A stretch of DNA of 5,986 nt from an uncultured beta proteobacterium (GCA_903914985.1 CAIWRE010000078.1:1-5986); one strand, 5' to 3'. Positions 1-5,986 are shown, counted from the first letter of the stretch. Numbers and translations: made by a program. Notes: a model not told the origin generated them from the letters alone.

Positions 1-2
1 AG

Positions 3-101
3 AACGCTGCCGCCTACAACGGTGACTACATCGCCGACATTGCGGCTGATTTCCTGGAGAAGAAGACGGTTTCCTCGGATGACCGCGTGTTCACCGCCGC
101 C
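3..101 (+). pseudogene. argS: Fragment of a second, diverged argS (arginyl-tRNA synthetase), inverted relative to the main argS
   Basis: Read from position 3, the + strand encodes 33 residues that align without gaps to residues 194-226 of the ArgS encoded on the opposite strand. By hand count 23 of 33 residues and about 65 of 99 bases match, including the shared core GDYIADIAADFL and later DDR and FTA. The stretch corresponds to the catalytic-domain region following the HIGH-type motif. After about position 101 the frame stops resembling ArgS and ends at a TAG at 138-140, because from there the DNA is the antisense of the other argS. The 5' part lies outside the window. The divergence shows that it comes from another argS copy or another organism. 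A chimeric contig is the likeliest cause; a remnant of an inverted paralogue is possible. The homology is secure, the origin is not. Confidence 0.82.
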
Positions 102-922
102 TCGACCCGGCCGCTGCTGTACAGGCTGCTTTCCAGGTAGTAGTTGTCAAACTTCAGGGCGAAGGCTTGCAAATCCAAATCCTGTTCCCGGCGCAGGTAG
201 GCCACGGCAAATTCGCGCATGCCTTCAAGGTCGTTCACATCGCCGCTGGCGGTAAAACTGCGGTCGTCTGCGGCCACGGTTTTGCCCGCCAAAAAGTCGG
301 CCGCAATATCGGCGATGTAGTCGCCCGCATACGAGGCTTCAGGCCATTGCGCGTCTCCGGGCTTGATGCCTTGCGCACGTAACTGCGTGCTGGTGGCCAG
401 GGTATTGATTTGCACACCGGCGTCGTTGTAATAAAACTCGCGGTACACCTTCCAGCCCTGGGTGGCGTACAGATTGCAAATCGCATCACCCAGCGCGGCT
501 TGGCGGGCGTGGCCTACGTGCAGCGGTCCGGTGGGGTTGGCCGAAACAAATTCCACCAGCAGCTGCTGGCCATTGGACGGCTGCTGTCCAAAGCAAAGGC
601 CGCCGGTCAGCACTTCGCGCACCACGGCCTGTTTGGCTGCGGCTTTCAGGCGAATGTTGATGAAGCCAGGTCCCGCAATCTCCAGCGCATCGACCCAGGT
701 GCTGAAGGCGCTTTGCGCTTGCAAGGCCGCGATCAATTGCTCGGCCACTTGGCGCGGGTTGCGTTGCAATGGTTTGGCCAACTGCATGGCGGCCGTGGTG
801 GCAAAGTCGCCGTGGGCGGCCACTTTGGGCGACTCCAGTGCGGCTTTGGTGCCAGCGCCGGGCATCAGGGATTCAAGGGCAGTGGCCAGCGCCTGCAGGA
901 GTTCGGTCTTGACTAAAAGCAT
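26..922 (-). CDS. argS: Arginyl-tRNA synthetase, 3'-truncated at an inverted junction
   Basis: Class I aminoacyl-tRNA synthetase that charges tRNA-Arg with arginine using ATP in the cytosol. Residues 1-100 form the N-terminal additional domain, which recognises the tRNA D-loop (SPKVAAHGDFATTAAMQLAK at 31-50, EIAGPGFINIRL at 81-92). Residues 120-277 are the first part of the Rossmann catalytic domain: VSANPTGPLHVGHARQA carries the HIGH-type signature HVGH at 135-138, and REFYYNDAGVQ follows at 161-171. Similarity runs to SSGRVEAAV at 269-277 (position 92). The last 21 codons, down to a TAG at 26-28, are antisense of the other argS fragment and are not real ArgS. Family members are about 560-590 residues, so roughly half is missing, including the KMSKS-type region and the anticodon-binding domain. 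The start at 922 fits the family N-terminus; no clear Shine-Dalgarno precedes it. As written the product would be inactive. Confidence 0.93.
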   Translation of the reverse strand: MLLVKTELLQALATALESLMPGAGTKAALESPKVAAHGDFATTAAMQLAKPLQRNPRQVAEQLIAALQAQSAFSTWVDALEIAGPGFINIRLKAAAKQAVVREVLTGGLCFGQQPSNGQQLLVEFVSANPTGPLHVGHARQAALGDAICNLYATQGWKVYREFYYNDAGVQINTLATSTQLRAQGIKPGDAQWPEASYAGDYIADIAADFLAGKTVAADDRSFTASGDVNDLEGMREFAVAYLRREQDLDLQAFALKFDNYYLESSLYSSGRVEAAVNTRSSEETVFFSRKSAAMSAM

Positions 923-925
923 AGA

Positions 926-941
926 GGCCGATTTTACGGCC
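926..941 (-). promoter_or_regulatory. Small perfect hairpin enclosing a TAAAAT hexamer, next to the argS start
   Basis: On the minus strand CGGCC, then TAAAAT, then GGCCG, form a perfect 5-bp inverted repeat with a six-base centre, ending three bases before the argS ATG. TAAAAT differs from the sigma-70 -10 consensus at one position. Used as a -10 box it would start the transcript about two bases ahead of the ATG, giving a nearly leaderless mRNA, consistent with the lack of a Shine-Dalgarno. No good -35 box sits 16-18 bases upstream (CCTGCC or CCCTGC). It could equally be an RNA hairpin or chance. The repeat is seen directly; any function is inference. Confidence 0.3.
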
Positions 942-970
942 GCAGCTCTGTCGGGCAGGGCAGCAGATCA

Positions 971-1000
971 AGGACAGCGAACACAGGGGCGATGTATGCT
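971..1000 (+). promoter_or_regulatory. Weak candidate sigma-70 promoter for the SDR gene
   Basis: AGGACA at 971-976 (four of six matches to TTGACA) and TATGCT at 995-1000 (four of six to TATAAT) are separated by 18 bases. A transcript would start near 1007 and carry a leader of about 93 bases before the SDR start at 1100. This is the best pair I found by eye on the + strand of this intergenic region, but both boxes are weak and such matches are common by chance. Confidence 0.2.
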
Positions 1001-1072
1001 GGGGCCTGCGCCGCAGAACGGGTCTGCGTGCCGACGAAAGGGCGCAGCAATGCGCTGTTCTCCTCAACCTCC

Positions 1073-1099
1073 AAGGGCGCGCCACCCCGCGCGCAATCC
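1073..1099 (+). promoter_or_regulatory. Possible distant ribosome binding site bridged by a hairpin ahead of the SDR start
   Basis: AAGGG at 1073-1077 is the only Shine-Dalgarno-like run near the SDR ATG at 1100, but it lies 22 bases away, too far for normal use. Between them sits a perfect inverted repeat, GCGCGC at 1077-1082 and 1089-1094 with loop CACCCC. If this stem folds in the mRNA, only five bases (1095-1099) remain between stem and ATG, bringing the ribosome site close to normal spacing. Such bridging is documented for phage T4 gene 38. Alternatively the stem simply blocks translation, or it is a by-product of high GC content. Bases seen directly; role inferred. Confidence 0.3.
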
Positions 1100-1891
1100 A
1101 TGAAAAAAACGATTCTGATCACCGGCGCTGGAAGCGGCATTGGCCATGACGCGGCCTTTGCCCTAGCCCAGCGCGGCCACCGCGTGTTGGCAAGCACCCA
1201 AACCCAGGACCAGGCTCAAGCGCTGCGCGCAGAGGCGAGCGCGCGCGGCGTGGCACTGGAGGTCTGCAAGCTCGACATCACCGACGCCGCCGACCGTGCC
1301 CAGGTGTTGGACTGGCCGGTGGACGTGCTGATCAACAACGCAGGCATGGGCGAGTCGGGGTCGTTGGCCGAAGTGGACATGGCGCGCATCCGCCAGGTGT
1401 TTGAGGTCAATGTGTTCGGCACGCTGGCGCTGACCCAGTTGGCTCTGCGCGGCATGATTGAGCGCCGCAAGGGCACGGTGCTGTTTGTGAGCTCCATTGC
1501 CGGACGCTTGCCGATGCCGTTTTTGATGCCGTATTCCATGACCAAATTTGCCTTGTCGGCGGCGGCCGCGGGCTTGCGTGAAGAGATGGACCAGTTGGGC
1601 AAAGGCGTGCAGGTCGCGGTCATTGAGCCCGGCGCCATCCACACCGGCTTCAACCAGCAAATGACCGAGCGCAAATACGCCTGGATGGATGAAAAATCGT
1701 ATTTCTATGGCCAGGCCGAGGCCATGAAGGCTAAAGAAAAACGCACTTTTGCGTTTCTGGAGGCGCGCAGCACCCGGTCCATCGTCGCCAAAATTGTGGA
1801 GGCCAGCGAGGCCACACGTCCGCGCCTGCGTTACGTGGCGCCCTGGGCGCAAGGCGTCATGGTGCGCTTAGCCCGCATTTTTGGCGTCTAA
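1100..1891 (+). CDS. Classical short-chain dehydrogenase/reductase (SDR family oxidoreductase)
   Basis: A 263-residue NAD(P)-dependent oxidoreductase, the usual length for a classical SDR. The nucleotide-binding glycine motif TGAGSGIG is at 8-15, adenine-contacting Asp at 59 (KLDIT), NNAG at 79-82, catalytic Asn at 104 (VNVFG), catalytic Ser at 132 (SSIAG), YxxxK at 145-149 (YSMTK) and PG at 177-178. The full Asn-Ser-Tyr-Lys tetrad is present, so it should be active. The substrate cannot be read from sequence; the 185-220 lid region, which sets specificity, is rich in charged and aromatic residues. No signal peptide is seen. The same frame is open back to an ATG at 992, but the SDR fold begins exactly at MKKTILITGAG, so the start at 1100 is preferred. 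The gene is divergent from argS and convergent with ubiA, so probably transcribed alone. Confidence 0.92.
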   Translation: MKKTILITGAGSGIGHDAAFALAQRGHRVLASTQTQDQAQALRAEASARGVALEVCKLDITDAADRAQVLDWPVDVLINNAGMGESGSLAEVDMARIRQVFEVNVFGTLALTQLALRGMIERRKGTVLFVSSIAGRLPMPFLMPYSMTKFALSAAAAGLREEMDQLGKGVQVAVIEPGAIHTGFNQQMTERKYAWMDEKSYFYGQAEAMKAKEKRTFAFLEARSTRSIVAKIVEASEATRPRLRYVAPWAQGVMVRLARIFGV

Positions 1892-1912
1892 GGACTTTGT
1901 TCCTGCCAAGCG
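1892..1912. other. Short convergent gap between the SDR gene and ubiA, no clear terminator
   Basis: Only 21 bases separate the two stop codons, which face each other. AGGA at 1891-1894 and TCCT at 1901-1904 could form a four-base stem, but there is no GC-rich stem followed by a T run on either strand. Termination probably depends on Rho, or on structure inside the coding ends. Confidence 0.4.
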
Positions 1913-2773
1913 TTATCGGCTGAGCGCAACACCCGCAAATACGGCAAAACCCACCCAGTGGTTCAGCCGGAAGGCTTTAAAGCAGCCTTCGCGGCTGCGG
2001 TCGCGGATCAGTGTGAAGTGCCAGGCCGCCTGCGCACCCGCAGCGAACAGCCCGAGCATCCACTCTTCGCTTAGCAAGGTGGCAGATAACACCGCTGCCC
2101 AAATGGCCAGGTAGGCGCCATAAAAACCCATGATGGCCGCCACGTCCCAGCGCCCCAGCGTGATGGCCGAGGTGTGAATGCCGATGCGCAAATCGTCTTC
2201 GCGGTCCACCATGGCGTACTGCGTGTCGTAGGCCAGCACCCAAAACAAGTTGCCCAACAGCAGCAGCCAGGCGACTGGGGGTACATCGCCAGTGACCGCC
2301 GCAAACGCCATCGGGATACCAAAGCTGAACGCCACGCCCAGCACGGCCTGTGGCATGGACACCAGCCGCTTGGCGTAGGGGTAGACCACCGCCACGGCCA
2401 GCGCGGCCAAGGACCAGGCGATGGTGGCGGGGTTGGTGGTCAGCACCAGGCCAAAGGCCAGCAGCGCCAGCACCGCGCCGACCGCCAGGGCTTCGCGCAC
2501 CGATACGGCGCCGGTAGTGACCGGGCGCTGCGCGGTGCGCTGTACATGGCTGTCAAATTCGCGGTCAGCCACGTCGTTCACGCAGCAGCCTGCACTGCGC
2601 ATAAGCACCGTGCCCAAGCTAAACACCAGCACCAAATGCCATCCCGGGAACCCACCGGCGGCCAGCCACAGCGCACTCAGCGTGGGCCACAACAGCAGCA
2701 ACCAACCGGCAGGTCGACTCCAGCGGATCAGGTCCAGGTAGAGCGACAGGCGCAGACGCAAAGGATGGACCAT
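1913..2773 (-). CDS. ubiA: 4-hydroxybenzoate octaprenyltransferase
   Basis: Integral inner-membrane prenyltransferase that joins the octaprenyl chain to 4-hydroxybenzoate, the first membrane-bound step of ubiquinone synthesis. The 286-residue length is normal. Both Mg-diphosphate-binding aspartate motifs are intact: NDVADREFD at 66-74 and YDTQYAMVDREDD at 182-194, the second being the form typical of UbiA. The N-terminal DLIRWSRPAGWLLLLWPTLS (14-33) and C-terminal FRLNHWVG (268-275) are also family hallmarks. Hydrophobic stretches at about 23-40, 46-63, 96-112, 116-132, 143-160, 167-182, 212-233, 238-252 and 273-285 fit the eight or nine helices of the family. The start lies five bases after the oxyR stop with no good Shine-Dalgarno, suggesting translational coupling. 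UbiA is favoured over other superfamily members because of the close motif match. Confidence 0.96.
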   Translation of the reverse strand: MVHPLRLRLSLYLDLIRWSRPAGWLLLLWPTLSALWLAAGGFPGWHLVLVFSLGTVLMRSAGCCVNDVADREFDSHVQRTAQRPVTTGAVSVREALAVGAVLALLAFGLVLTTNPATIAWSLAALAVAVVYPYAKRLVSMPQAVLGVAFSFGIPMAFAAVTGDVPPVAWLLLLGNLFWVLAYDTQYAMVDREDDLRIGIHTSAITLGRWDVAAIMGFYGAYLAIWAAVLSATLLSEEWMLGLFAAGAQAAWHFTLIRDRSREGCFKAFRLNHWVGFAVFAGVALSR

Positions 2774-2778
2774 CGGCG

Positions 2779-3738
2779 TTAAGACAAACGCTCCACGCCT
2801 GGCAGTTCGCAGGCATAGACCGCGTTGCGCAGTGCCGCAATGGCTTCATAGCGGGTAAAGCTGCGCCGCCAGGCCAGCACCACGCGCCGGGTGGGGGGGA
2901 GTGCGCCCTTGCCGTCTTGGACGGGCAGGTATTTCACAAAGGATGCGTCTTTGCGGCGTTTGGGGGCGGCCAGCGCGTCGGCGGGCACGCTTAGGCGGGG
3001 CACCAGGGTGATGCCCATGCCTGCGGCCACCATGTGTTTGATGGTCTCCAGCGACGAACCTTCAAAGCTCTTGCGAATGCCCTCGGCGTTGCTGGAAAAG
3101 CGCGCGAACTCGGGGCAGACTTCGAGCACATGGTCGCGAAAGCAGTGGCCGTTGCCCAAGAGCAGCATGGTTTCGTTTTTCAGGTCGTCGCTGGTCACAC
3201 TGCTTTGCTGGGCCAGCGGGTGGTCGCGCGGCACGGCCGCAAAAAACGGCTCGTCGTACAGCGGCGCAATCGCCAGGCCTGCATCCGGAAAAGGCTCGGC
3301 CAGAATGGCGCAATCAATTTCCCCGGTGCGCAGCATTTCCAACAGCTTGACGGTGAAGTTCTCTTGCAGCATGAGCGGCATTTGCGGCGTGCGGGTGATG
3401 ACCTGGCGCACCAGGGCGGGCAGCAAGTAGGGCGCGATGGTGTAGATCACCCCTAGCTTGAGCGCCCCGGCCAGCGGGTCTTTGCCGCGCTTGGCCGTGT
3501 CTTTTATATTGGCAGCCTGCTCCAACACGCTTTGCGCCTGGCGCACGATTTCTTCGCCCAGTGGCGTGACCGACACCTCGTTGGCGCTGCGCTCAAAGAG
3601 TTTGACGTCGAGTTCGTCTTCGAGCTTTTTGACGGCGACCGACAAGGTCGGTTGCGACACAAAACAGGCGTCGGCCGCCTTGCCGAAATGCCGCTCGCGG
3701 GCCACGGCGACGATGTATTTGAGTTCGGTCAGGGTCAT
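2779..3738 (-). CDS. oxyR: OxyR-type hydrogen peroxide-sensing LysR-family regulator
   Basis: Cytosolic LysR-type transcription factor that senses peroxide through a reversible disulfide and activates antioxidant genes. Residues 1-60 form the winged helix-turn-helix (HFGKAADACFVSQPTLSVAV at 17-36, KLFER at 46-50), followed by a linker helix to about 88 and the regulatory domain. The redox pair sits in GNGHCFRDHVLEVC: the peroxidatic Cys is residue 199 and the resolving Cys 208, the same numbers as in E. coli OxyR. His198, Arg201, Asp202, Thr100 and Thr129, known to shape the peroxide site, are also in place, as are Cys25 and Cys143. SLETIKHMVAAGMGITLVP (229-247) is a further hallmark. At 319 residues it is slightly longer than E. 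coli OxyR (305), with an extended C-terminus. It follows recG by 31 bases and precedes ubiA by five, so it is probably co-transcribed. Confidence 0.95.
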   Translation of the reverse strand: MTLTELKYIVAVARERHFGKAADACFVSQPTLSVAVKKLEDELDVKLFERSANEVSVTPLGEEIVRQAQSVLEQAANIKDTAKRGKDPLAGALKLGVIYTIAPYLLPALVRQVITRTPQMPLMLQENFTVKLLEMLRTGEIDCAILAEPFPDAGLAIAPLYDEPFFAAVPRDHPLAQQSSVTSDDLKNETMLLLGNGHCFRDHVLEVCPEFARFSSNAEGIRKSFEGSSLETIKHMVAAGMGITLVPRLSVPADALAAPKRRKDASFVKYLPVQDGKGALPPTRRVVLAWRRSFTRYEAIAALRNAVYACELPGVERLS

Positions 3739-3744
3739 GGGCGC

Positions 3745-3750
3745 ATTATC
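3745..3750 (-). promoter_or_regulatory. Possible -10 box just before oxyR
   Basis: On the minus strand the 31-base recG-oxyR gap contains GATAAT, one mismatch from the -10 consensus, ending seven bases before the oxyR ATG. A transcript from it would begin at or next to the ATG and so be leaderless. No TTGACA-like box lies at 16-18 bases; TTGAAA at 3776-3781 is 25 bases away, too far. Also, no Shine-Dalgarno is seen for oxyR. Weak evidence for a second promoter feeding oxyR-ubiA. Confidence 0.2.
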
Positions 3751-3769
3751 CGGCGAGGGCCGGGCCGGC

Positions 3770-5872
3770 TTAGGCTTTCAAAAACTCCGACTTGGTGCCT
3801 AGCCAGCGCTGCACATGCTTGTGGGCCAGCGCCGGGTGGCGATCGAGCAGCATGGGTGCCTCCTGGCGTGCCCATTGCAGGATCGCGTCGTCGGTGGCCA
3901 GGTCGGCAAAGCGCAGCATGGCGTCGCCGGACTGGCGGGCACCCAAAAATTCGCCGGGGCCGCGAATCTCGAGGTCGCGCCGCGCAATCTCAAAACCGTC
4001 GTTGGTCTCGGCCATGGCCTTGAGGCGCTCGCGGGCCGCTTCGCCCAGACGCGGTGCGTCACCCGTGGCGTACAGCAGCACGCAGGCCGATGCCGCCGCC
4101 CCGCGCCCCACCCGGCCGCGCAGCTGGTGCAGCTGGCTCAGGCCAAAGCGCTCGGCATGATCAATCACCATCAAAGACGCGTTGGGCACGTCCACACCCA
4201 CTTCAATCACGGTGGTGCTCACCAGCACAGCGGTGCGGCCCTGCACAAACTCGGCCATGACCGCCTTTTTCTCGTCGGGCGGCAGACGCGAATGCAGCAG
4301 GCCGACCGTGAATTTGGCGTCGCTTGCTTGCAAGGCAGCGCTGATTTCGGAATGGGTTTCCGTGGCGTTGCTCAGGTCCAGGGCTTCGCTTTCTTCGATC
4401 AGCGGGCACACCCAGTAGACCTGCCGACCCTGCGCCACCTGGGCCCGGATACGCTCTATCACCTCGTGGCGGCGTGCTTCGTGAACCACTTTGGTCACGA
4501 TGGGCGTGCGCCCGGGCGGCAACTCGTCCAGGGTGGAGACATCCAAGTCGGCGTAATAGCTCATGGCCAAGGTGCGCGGAATGGGCGTGGCCGTCATCAT
4601 CAACAAATGCGGCTCCATTTTTTCGTGCTGCAGCTTGCTGCGAAGCGCCAGGCGCTGGGCCACGCCGAAGCGGTGCTGCTCGTCAATGATTGCCAGCGCC
4701 AGGTTGTGGAACTTCACTTTGGTTTGGATGATGGCGTGCGTGCCCACTACCAGTTTGGCTTCGCCGCTTTCAATCAGGGCCAGCATGGCGCGCCGCTCTT
4801 TGGCTTTTTGCGTGCCGGTGAGCCATGCCGTGGTAATGCCCAGCGGCTCCAGCCAAGCCAGCAGTTTGCGGAAATGTTGTTCGGCCAGGATTTCGGTGGG
4901 TGCCATCAGCGCGCACTGCCAGCCTGCGTCCATGCACAGTGTGGCGGCCAGCGCGGCCACCACGGTTTTGCCCGCACCCACATCGCCCTGGAGCAAGCGG
5001 TGCATGGGCACGGCGCGGGCCATGTCGGACGCGATCTCGGTGCTCACGCGTTGCTGGGCGCCGGTCAGTGCAAAGGGCAGGGTATCCAAGAGACGCTGGT
5101 GCAGCGCGCTGGCGCCGGTGGCAGGGGCCAGTACGGGCGCTTTCAGCGCTGCCCGGGCGCGTCGCGCTTGCAGCTGGGAGAGCTGCTGGGCCAGGAGTTC
5201 TTCCGCTTTGAGCCGTTGCCATGCCGGGTGGCTGTGGTCCATCAGCGCGTCCACCGAGACGTCAGGCCGGGGGTGGTGCAAAAACGCCAAGGCCTCGTGC
5301 AGCGTCCATAAGCCTTCCCGGCTGTTGTGCGACAGCGGACTCAAGTCTCCCGGGGCAAAGGTGTCAGACAAATCAGCACGTGCCAATCCACTGAGTACGG
5401 CCTTGCGCAAATAGCTTTGCGGCAAACCCGCCACGGTCGGGTAAATCGGCGTGAGCGTGTTGGGCAGGTCGCCGCCGCCCGCGCGAAAACCGGGGTGCAG
5501 CATGGTCCAGCCGAGAAAGCCGCCGCGCACTTCGCCCCGCACCCGCACCAGTTGGCCCACAGCCAGGGCCTTTTGTTGGGCCGGGTAAAAGTTGAAAAAT
5601 CGCAAGGTGCAGGTCTCAGACCCGTCATCCACCCGCACGATGAGCTGCTTGCGCGGGCGGTAATTGATTTCGCAGTCCACCACGCGGGCTTCGATTTGCA
5701 CCACCTCGCCCTCGCGCGCGTCGCGCAGTTTGACGATGCGGGTTTCGTCCTCGTACCGCAGTGGCAGGTGCAGGGCCAAATCAATGTCGCGGTACAGACC
5801 GAGCTTGTGCAACGCTTTTTGTGGCGCTGACAGGGGTTTGGCGGCTTGCACAGTGGTGGGCATGGCTTTCAT
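3770..5872 (-). CDS. recG: ATP-dependent DNA helicase RecG
   Basis: Superfamily 2 double-strand DNA translocase that reverses stalled replication forks and processes branched recombination and R-loop intermediates. Numbering from the chosen ATG at 5872 (700 residues; E. coli RecG has 693), residues about 15-140 form the N-terminal wedge/OB-fold region. The helicase core follows: FALTGAQ at 267-273, Walker A GDVGAGKT at 296-303, MAPTEILAEQH at 323-333, DEQHRFG (motif II) at 397-403, TATPIPRTLA (motif III) at 427-436 and QLRGRVGRG (motif VI) at 583-591. The RecG-specific segment DLEIRGPGEFLGARQSG is at 633-649. All motifs are intact. ATG at 5863 is an equally possible start; neither has a strong Shine-Dalgarno. 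The frame stays open to a TTG at 5956, but those 28 extra residues do not look like RecG and would run almost into the queA start. It heads an operon-like set with oxyR and ubiA. Confidence 0.96.
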   Translation of the reverse strand: MKAMPTTVQAAKPLSAPQKALHKLGLYRDIDLALHLPLRYEDETRIVKLRDAREGEVVQIEARVVDCEINYRPRKQLIVRVDDGSETCTLRFFNFYPAQQKALAVGQLVRVRGEVRGGFLGWTMLHPGFRAGGGDLPNTLTPIYPTVAGLPQSYLRKAVLSGLARADLSDTFAPGDLSPLSHNSREGLWTLHEALAFLHHPRPDVSVDALMDHSHPAWQRLKAEELLAQQLSQLQARRARAALKAPVLAPATGASALHQRLLDTLPFALTGAQQRVSTEIASDMARAVPMHRLLQGDVGAGKTVVAALAATLCMDAGWQCALMAPTEILAEQHFRKLLAWLEPLGITTAWLTGTQKAKERRAMLALIESGEAKLVVGTHAIIQTKVKFHNLALAIIDEQHRFGVAQRLALRSKLQHEKMEPHLLMMTATPIPRTLAMSYYADLDVSTLDELPPGRTPIVTKVVHEARRHEVIERIRAQVAQGRQVYWVCPLIEESEALDLSNATETHSEISAALQASDAKFTVGLLHSRLPPDEKKAVMAEFVQGRTAVLVSTTVIEVGVDVPNASLMVIDHAERFGLSQLHQLRGRVGRGAAASACVLLYATGDAPRLGEAARERLKAMAETNDGFEIARRDLEIRGPGEFLGARQSGDAMLRFADLATDDAILQWARQEAPMLLDRHPALAHKHVQRWLGTKSEFLKA

Positions 5873-5961
5873 TGTGCCGCCAATGAGGACCACTGCCGCT
5901 GCAATGTGACAATCGCTCCACTCCCTTTCCTTGGAACGGGCCCGTCCGGCCCTCAAGCACC
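5873..5961. promoter_or_regulatory. Divergent control region between recG and probable queA
   Basis: These 89 bases lie between two divergent starts and should hold promoters for both sides. The only -35-like words are overlapping: GTGACA on + (5906-5911) and TTGTCA on - (5907-5912), each one mismatch from consensus, but neither has an acceptable -10 box 16-18 bases on. The exact promoters cannot be placed by eye. Confidence 0.4.
5936..5945. repeat. Perfect 10-bp palindrome in the recG/queA intergenic region
   Basis: ACGGGCCCGT equals its own reverse complement. It overlaps a second small inverted repeat, GGGCC at 5938-5942 and GGCCC at 5948-5952, in the probable leader of queA. Such short GC palindromes are frequent in GC-rich DNA, so an operator role is only a possibility. 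Confidence 0.3.
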
Positions 5962-5986
5962 ATGTCCCCTACTTATTCGCTGAGCG
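5962..5986 (+). CDS. queA: Probable start of queA, tRNA preQ1-34 S-adenosylmethionine ribosyltransferase-isomerase (partial)
   Basis: Only eight codons are visible, reading MSPTYSLS. QueA proteins of this bacterial group start with a few variable residues and then (T/S)LSDFDF, which fits the visible end, and I recall queA lying divergent to recG in Comamonadaceae. QueA carries out a late step of queuosine synthesis, building epoxyqueuosine at the tRNA wobble base with the ribosyl part of S-adenosylmethionine. No Shine-Dalgarno is evident. The assignment rests on very little sequence plus remembered context and could be wrong. Confidence 0.5.

Noticed and set aside
1..140. New mobile element or invertible switch at the argS junction
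   Set aside because: No terminal repeats, recombinase gene or recognisable recombination site is visible. The partner is simply another argS, so homologous or chimeric joining explains it better.
992..1099. Upstream ATG adding 36 residues to the SDR protein
   Set aside because: The added residues resemble no SDR N-terminus, and the fold begins at the ATG at 1100. No ribosome site precedes 992.
462..1103. Open frame of 213 codons on + opposite argS and crossing the intergenic region
   Set aside because: Antisense to conserved ArgS residues, ends just inside the SDR start in another frame, and shows no recognisable domain or ribosome site.
3815..5311. Open frame of 498 codons on the + strand, opposite recG
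   Set aside because: It lies wholly inside recG, whose helicase motifs are all intact on the other strand. The product is rich in Gln, His, Gly and Arg with no domain, the usual antisense shadow of a GC-rich gene.
5906..5912. Overlapping -35-like words on both strands
   Set aside because: Neither strand has a plausible -10 box at 16-18 bases, so I do not call a promoter here.
5873..5956. TTG start adding 28 residues to RecG
   Set aside because: The extension does not look like RecG and would begin six bases from the probable queA start, leaving no room for promoters. The AGGGGA ahead of it comes from the queA codons.

Overview
This window reads as chromosomal housekeeping DNA of a GC-rich betaproteobacterium. 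Burkholderiales, most likely Comamonadaceae (Rhodoferax/Polaromonas/Acidovorax-like), is my best guess. The reasons are the style of the ArgS, RecG, OxyR and UbiA proteins, the gene order recG-oxyR-ubiA, and what looks like the start of queA divergent from recG. The placement comes from recall of family sequences; no search was run. I see no phage, IS, CRISPR, toxin-antitoxin or defence genes, and no stretch over 300 bases lacks a gene.

Layout, left to right. (1) 1 to about 104: a short piece of an argS gene on the + strand, clearly diverged from the argS that follows. (2) 92-922, minus: the first 277 codons of a normal arginyl-tRNA synthetase gene, cut at a head-to-head junction with the first piece; the remaining 21 codons down to position 26 are read-through. 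(3) 923-1099: divergent intergenic region with two small perfect hairpins, one next to each start codon. (4) 1100-1891, plus: a classical short-chain dehydrogenase/reductase. (5) 1892-1912: short convergent gap with no evident terminator. (6) 5872 to 1913, minus: recG, then oxyR, then ubiA, with gaps of 31 and 5 bp, an operon-like unit. (7) 5873-5961: divergent control region. (8) 5962 to the end, plus: the first eight codons of a probable queA.

The recG-oxyR-ubiA unit joins replication-fork repair, a peroxide-sensing regulator with both redox cysteines (C199 and C208) in the E. coli positions, and the prenyltransferase step of ubiquinone synthesis. An oxyR-recG operon is also known in Pseudomonas aeruginosa, so this is a known arrangement.

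The one truly odd thing is the argS/argS inverted junction near position 92-104. The two pieces share about 70% of residues and about 66% of bases (hand count), so they are not a simple fold-back of one locus. A chimeric assembly joining two related genomes is the likeliest explanation; a real inversion between two argS copies is the alternative. I did not find a convincing new biological system here.
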